Positions 59,935-64,000 of a DNA stretch of 64,000 nucleotides are shown here, in pieces. Made by a program: the position numbers and the translations under genes. The notes beneath the pieces are model-generated. The model was not told the DNA's origin. It saw nothing but the letters and a program-made list of their open reading frames with translations, and did not search any database. The first letter of the stretch is position 1. Every line of letters starts with the position of its first letter. Source of the DNA: Tabrizicola_A sp964393035 (GTDB lineage Bacteria > Pseudomonadota > Alphaproteobacteria > Rhodobacterales > Rhodobacteraceae); NCBI GenBank assembly GCA_964393035.1, contig CAYMRX010000002.1, positions 124,001 through 188,000 on the forward strand. The letters are read 5' to 3'.

Positions 59935-61746
59935 ATGACAGAACAAAACGCCCCGCGTGACGACGAAATCAATCTGGCAGAGCTTGCTGCCAGCCTCGTG
60001 GCGAACTGGCGCATCATCGTGACGGTCGGATTGACCGTCGCCTGCCTGACTGCGGGCTATGCAAAGCTGTTCATCACCCCGACTTATGAAGCAAAGTCGA
60101 TTTTTGCGATTGAAAAAGGCAGCCGCAATGGCGGGCTCGGCGATCTGGGGGGCGCGGCGGCGGCACTGGGTCTGAACATCGGCGCGGAAAAGGAAGACAA
60201 GCTGGTTTTCGACCGAGTCAAGGGCCGTGATTTCGTGATCGGGCTGGCCCAGACAACCGGTCTTTATGATGACCCCTACTTCAACCCGCGCCTTAGCCCG
60301 GCCAAGCCTTCGCTCATCGGTTGGCTGTTCGGGGCGGAGCCCAAAACCAGTTGGAGCGACAGCGAGGTCGATCAGGCCATTGTGCGCCAGTTTGAAAAGT
60401 CGGTCGAACTTGACACCACAAAGAACGACTCCCTTGAGGCAACCGTTACGCATGTGAACCCCGAGGCCGCGGCCAAGATCGCCAATGCCGTTGTCAAAAA
60501 GGTTCTCAGCGACACATTGGATGATCAGAAAGCCAAAGCCGTGCGTGAAGTGTCCTATCTGGGCGAACAACTGGCAAAAGTGCAGGCGGAAATGGATGCG
60601 GCGGTGATGCGCCTGCAAGAGTTTTCCATCAGCAGAAACGCGCTTTCTGTCGAGGATCTCGTGCGGCGCTCCTCGCAATTGGTGAAGCTGCGAGAGACGC
60701 GCGATTCAACCAAACGCATGATCGAAGGGGCCTCGGCCCTGATCGGGGCGCTGGCAAACGCTGACAAGCAAGCCGCGGTCCTGTCGGCTTATCCCGAGCT
60801 TCTGAACTCCGAGTTTCGCCTTCAGGCGCAGATGTCAAATGCCGAGATAAAGGTCACAGACCTGTCAAAGGAACGGTTGCAACAGATCACGCAACTTCTT
60901 GCCCTCCGTTTGACCGATATCGACACGGCGGTTGTCTCTGCCGAAGCCAATGTCAAGATTTCTGCGGACGAGGCCTCGAATCTGATGACGCTGCAACGCG
61001 ACGTCAAGGCCCAGGAATCAACCTATGAATTGCTTGCCGAAGAATACAAGGCAAGGTCTGTCGCAAGCGGATTTCAAGCGGCCAATGGGCTGATCCTTCA
61101 GGTCGCGGTGCCGCCGCTTGACCCCGCCGCCCCCAAAACCCTTCTGATCGCTGTGGCGGGAGCGTTTGTGGGCATGATCATCGGGGCTGTCGCCGCGATG
61201 ACGCGCAGCACGATGTCAGGTTGCCTGCATACCGTTCGGGCCATCATCGCTGCGATCCGGCCGAAGAAGGTCTTTCTTGTGAAAAAGTCCGCGACAGCGG
61301 CCGAAGTTGCCGCCCATACGCTCGACAGTTCCAAATACGCGGTCCTATGGCCCGTATCCCCCGCCGCGGGCGGCCTGTCGGACACCGTCTCTGGCCATCT
61401 CGTCACGGCGTGGTCTGACGCGGGCTTGCGTGCGGCAGTCATTGATCTGCCGTCCGGGCGCATGACCATGGCCGATCAGACTCAGGCCGCGATGGCATCG
61501 GATCTAGGCGAGCTTGCATCCCTCTTGCTGAAGGGCAATACGCGTGAGGCCATCGAGGCAAAAACCGCACAACTGGATCGGGTGCTGTTCAAATGCGGTT
61601 ATGACAAGGTGCCAAGCGCCTTTTTGTCGATTATGACTGCACTGCCGACATCTATGGTTGCCGTGGCGCGCTTGGGCGATGCGCGAAAATCTGCGGCCGA
61701 AGACATTCGTGAAGTTACTCAGCCAGACGTTTTGTTGTTGGGATGA
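59935..61746 (+). CDS. Wzz/GumC-like polysaccharide co-polymerase with degenerate kinase-like tail
   Basis: 603 aa. N-terminal TM near 25-45 (LVANWRIIVTVGLTVACLTAGYA), a large periplasmic coiled-coil region (RLQEFSISRNALSVEDLVRRSS), and TM2 near 400-420 (KTLLIAVAGAFVGMIIGAVAAM). The cytoplasmic C-terminal 180 residues resemble a BY-kinase/P-loop domain. I see no Walker A GxxGxGK[ST] at the expected site. It controls chain length or export of an exopolysaccharide, probably partnered by the Wza-like protein that follows. Confidence 0.87.
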   Translation: MTEQNAPRDDEINLAELAASLVANWRIIVTVGLTVACLTAGYAKLFITPTYEAKSIFAIEKGSRNGGLGDLGGAAAALGLNIGAEKEDKLVFDRVKGRDFVIGLAQTTGLYDDPYFNPRLSPAKPSLIGWLFGAEPKTSWSDSEVDQAIVRQFEKSVELDTTKNDSLEATVTHVNPEAAAKIANAVVKKVLSDTLDDQKAKAVREVSYLGEQLAKVQAEMDAAVMRLQEFSISRNALSVEDLVRRSSQLVKLRETRDSTKRMIEGASALIGALANADKQAAVLSAYPELLNSEFRLQAQMSNAEIKVTDLSKERLQQITQLLALRLTDIDTAVVSAEANVKISADEASNLMTLQRDVKAQESTYELLAEEYKARSVASGFQAANGLILQVAVPPLDPAAPKTLLIAVAGAFVGMIIGAVAAMTRSTMSGCLHTVRAIIAAIRPKKVFLVKKSATAAEVAAHTLDSSKYAVLWPVSPAAGGLSDTVSGHLVTAWSDAGLRAAVIDLPSGRMTMADQTQAAMASDLGELASLLLKGNTREAIEAKTAQLDRVLFKCGYDKVPSAFLSIMTALPTSMVAVARLGDARKSAAEDIREVTQPDVLLLG

Positions 61747-62897
61747 TTTATATGCCTCACCGGACCACCATCATTTTGATGGCAGCGGCCCTTACCGTGG
61801 CAAGCTGCGGGGCCCTTTACAATCCGCAGAAATTGCCGAAATCGGATGCCGCAAAGGACCAGCAGGCGATCCCGCTGCAAATTGTTGCCCTGACCTCTGA
61901 GGTTGCCGCGAAAGCCAACATGTCCCCCTTTCAACGCAGGGTGGTGGTCGGTTCGGATCTGCGCGGCGCGGCGCGATTGGTCGATGAACATTCTTTCATA
62001 GATCTGCGCCCGCCAGCCTCTGGCCCTGCCCCCACCTATAAAATCGGCGTCGGCGACATTTTGCAATTTGCGCGCCTGATGCCGCAGATCAACAGTGCGG
62101 GGGCCGCAACGGATGAATACACGGTCCGTTCGCTTCCCGTCACATCAGAGGGCTATATCAGCATCGTCGAAGTTGGGCGTGTCGACGTTGTCGGCAAGAC
62201 AATCTCCGAGGCCGAAGCCGCAATCTCGGCCGCGCTTCTGCGTTCGGGTGTAGACCCGCGCTTTGAAGTCTCGGTGCAGGGGTTCAACTCGCAGAAAATC
62301 TTTTACGGGGGCGTCACCAAGCCGTCGTCGATTCCGTTCACCGACCGGCCGACGTCCTTGAGCGAGGTGATGACGACGGCGGGCGTCACGCTGGAACCGG
62401 GCGCTGACAAGGTTGTGAAAATCTTCCGTGGCTCGGAGGAGTATCGCCTGTCGGCACGCGACATCCTGACCAGTTCGCAGCAGCCGGTCTATTATCTGCA
62501 AGGCGGCGACCGGGTTTATCTGGAGAACATGTATTATCGCCCCGAGACGGTTGTGCTGACCGGTGAGGTCGGCACGCAATCCATGTATGCGATTTCCGCC
62601 GAGACGCGGCAAACGCTGAGCGATGCGCTGTTTTCGCGTGGGGCGTTGACCCTGTTCACGTCGGACAGCAGCCATATCTATCTGATCCGGCGCAATGGCA
62701 CCTCTGCGGTCGCCTATCATCTGGATGGCTCCAACCCCGTGCGCCTGTCGATCGCCACGGAAATTGAACTGCGGCCGCAGGATGTGATCTTCGTCGCCGA
62801 ACAGCCGGTCACGCGTTACAACCGTGTCCTGCAACAGTTGCTGGGCGCCCTGTCCTTGTCGCAAGACCTGCGTGACGGCATTCAGGAAGAACTGTGA
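61743..62897 (+). CDS. Wza-like polysaccharide export lipoprotein
   Basis: 384-aa outer-membrane export protein. Lipoprotein signal ends LTVASCGALYNP. Poly_export domain: YKIGVGDILQFARLM and VTSEGYISIVEVGRVDVVGKT. SLBB-type repeats follow (SIPFTDRPTSLSEVMTTAGV; VVLTGEVGTQSMYAIS). It overlaps the Wzz stop by 4 bp. It forms the outer-membrane channel of the EPS exporter. Confidence 0.9.
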   Translation: MIYMPHRTTIILMAAALTVASCGALYNPQKLPKSDAAKDQQAIPLQIVALTSEVAAKANMSPFQRRVVVGSDLRGAARLVDEHSFIDLRPPASGPAPTYKIGVGDILQFARLMPQINSAGAATDEYTVRSLPVTSEGYISIVEVGRVDVVGKTISEAEAAISAALLRSGVDPRFEVSVQGFNSQKIFYGGVTKPSSIPFTDRPTSLSEVMTTAGVTLEPGADKVVKIFRGSEEYRLSARDILTSSQQPVYYLQGGDRVYLENMYYRPETVVLTGEVGTQSMYAISAETRQTLSDALFSRGALTLFTSDSSHIYLIRRNGTSAVAYHLDGSNPVRLSIATEIELRPQDVIFVAEQPVTRYNRVLQQLLGALSLSQDLRDGIQEEL

Positions 62898-63106
62898 TCT
62901 TGCCTGCCCATCCGCCGCCCTTCGCATCTTTGATGTCACGCTGAGGGCGCAAACCTGTCGCCACGACTGGCGAAAATCCACATGTCATGGCAAGGCCCGA
63001 GGCCAGCCGCCCAACCCGCGCAGCCGCCACCGGCTGGTATAGAGACACGCAGAGGCGCCGAGCGATCGCCTCCCGCAAGACGACAAAGTAACGAAAGGAC
63101 GATCAC

Positions 63107-64000
63107 ATGGGTAAAGTTCTGGTAACAGGCGCAGACGGCTTCATCGGGTCACATCTGACCGAGATGCTGGTGCGCGATGGCCATGATGTGACGGCTTTCG
63201 TGATGTACAACTCCCTGAACAGTTGGGGATGGCTGGACCGCGCCCCGAGCGATGTGGCGGGGCAGTTCAAGGTCATCGCGGGCGATATCCGCGATCCGCA
63301 TGGGGTGGAACAGGCGGTGAAAGGCACGGATATCGTGCTGCATCTTGCCGCGCTGATCGCCATTCCGTTCAGCTATCATTCGCCAGACGCCTATGTGCAG
63401 ACCAACGTTACCGGCACACTGAATGTGCTGCAGGCCGCGCGGTCTGCGGGCGGGATTCGGGTGGTATCAACCTCGACGTCGGAAACCTATGGCTCGGCGC
63501 AATTCGTGCCGATCACCGAAGAACACCCCCTGAACGCGCAGTCGCCCTATGCCGCCACCAAGATCGGGGCGGATCAGATGGCGCTGTCCTTCCATCGTTC
63601 GTTCGAATTGCCCGTGGCGGTGCTGCGGCCGTTCAACACCTATGGCCCCCGGCAATCGGCGCGGGCGGTCATTCCGACCATCATCAGCCAAATCGCCGCC
63701 GGATCGCGGCAGATCAAGCTCGGCTCGCTGGCCCCCACCCGCGACTTTACCTTCGTCAAGGACACCGCCCGCGGCTTTATCCAGGCCATGGGCTGCGATG
63801 CCGCCCTTGGCCGGGTCACAAATATCGGGTCGGGTTTTGAAATTTCCATTGCCGACACCGTTGCCGCGATTGCCGAAGCGATGGGCGTCTCGGTCGAGGT
63901 CGAGCTGGATCAGGCCCGCGTGCGCCCGGACGCGAGCGAGGTGGACCGCCTGTTTGCCGGCACAGAACTGGCCAAGCAATTGTTCGACTGGAACCCCGAA
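63107..64000 (+). CDS. LegB-like NAD-dependent 4,6-dehydratase (3' end outside window)
   Basis: SDR-type NDP-sugar dehydratase, at least 298 codons, open to the edge. NAD motif KVLVTGADGFIGSHLTEMLV. LALIAIPFSYHSPDAYVQTNV and STSETYGSAQFVPITEEHPL with YxxxK in YAATKIGADQMAL are characteristic of UDP-GlcNAc 4,6-dehydratases of the LegB group (legionaminic/nonulosonic acid synthesis). RPFNTYGPRQSARAVIPTIISQ is the SDR C-terminal block. Shine-Dalgarno CGAAAGGAC upstream. It implies further sugar-synthesis genes beyond the window. Confidence 0.85.
   Translation, partial: MGKVLVTGADGFIGSHLTEMLVRDGHDVTAFVMYNSLNSWGWLDRAPSDVAGQFKVIAGDIRDPHGVEQAVKGTDIVLHLAALIAIPFSYHSPDAYVQTNVTGTLNVLQAARSAGGIRVVSTSTSETYGSAQFVPITEEHPLNAQSPYAATKIGADQMALSFHRSFELPVAVLRPFNTYGPRQSARAVIPTIISQIAAGSRQIKLGSLAPTRDFTFVKDTARGFIQAMGCDAALGRVTNIGSGFEISIADTVAAIAEAMGVSVEVELDQARVRPDASEVDRLFAGTELAKQLFDWNPE

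Noticed and set aside
62898..63106. Possible missed gene between the Wza-like and LegB-like genes
   Set aside because: No frame with a good start and no hairpin of note; treated as a 209-bp intergenic region.

Overview
This 64 kb window is chromosomal DNA from a GC-rich alphaproteobacterium, almost certainly a Rhodobacteraceae (Rhodobacter/Tabrizicola/Gemmobacter-like) member. The evidence is the codon use, the ethylmalonyl-CoA pathway genes beside sdh and mdh, and the family-typical GC-rich intergenic palindromes. Coding density is very high, with many ATGA start/stop overlaps. I see no prophage, insertion sequence, CRISPR array or rRNA operon.

Layout. 0-0.7 kb: 5' end of dnaE (minus). 1-10.4 kb: a purine operon, xdhABC followed by a BMP-type nucleoside ABC transporter (ATPase, two permeases, binding lipo/periplasmic protein). 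10.4-15.8 kb: sulfide:quinone oxidoreductase, a translationally coupled aldo/keto reductase - FAD oxidoreductase - DUF938 trio, an AhpD-like protein and a GH25 lysozyme-like lipoprotein. 15.8-18.4 kb: a dimethylglycine/sarcosine dehydrogenase-like flavoenzyme (minus). 18.5-24 kb: metal-related genes (DUF2946, PepSY, ABM, znuBC-zur divergent from znuA) and an aldose epimerase. 24.9-26.3 kb: an MFS transporter and a small membrane protein. 26.3-33.3 kb (minus): mcl2, nnrU-like, DUF1737, mch, sdhCDA, two small lipoproteins, sdhB, which is central carbon metabolism feeding C2/C5 intermediates into the TCA cycle. 33.5-36.2 kb: a broken secreted-protein gene, a TauE exporter, mdh and a TRIC-like channel. 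36.5 kb: tRNA-Ala(CGC). 37-39.1 kb: a NarL/NarX-like two-component system. 39-41 kb: thioredoxin 2, DUF3775, azlCD. 41.3-46 kb: the glycine cleavage operon gcvTHP behind a tandem glycine riboswitch. 46-53.4 kb: TPR-sulfotransferase, MATE, gltX, MFS, a zincin and an MBL hydrolase. 53.5-59.3 kb: a periplasmic protein, a PfkB-family kinase, NAD synthetase, fructose-1,6-bisphosphatase and a MORN-repeat protein. 59.5-64 kb: start of an exopolysaccharide/nonulosonate locus (EPS-associated MarR regulator, Wzz-like, Wza-like, LegB-like dehydratase) running off the window.

Most genes are ordinary. The more interesting signals are regulatory or architectural: two look-alike SqrR/BigR-type operators on the sqr and AhpD-like promoters, the second next to an FNR-type box; a paired GTGATCAC operator 21 bp apart upstream of sdhC; a His-rich tail on the ZnuC ATPase instead of a ZnuA loop; two lipoprotein genes inside the sdh operon; a long inverted-repeat element before gcvP; an 11-G tract upstream of mch; and a MORN protein with an alternating F/W super-repeat. 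All functional statements rest on motif recognition by eye; no database search was run.
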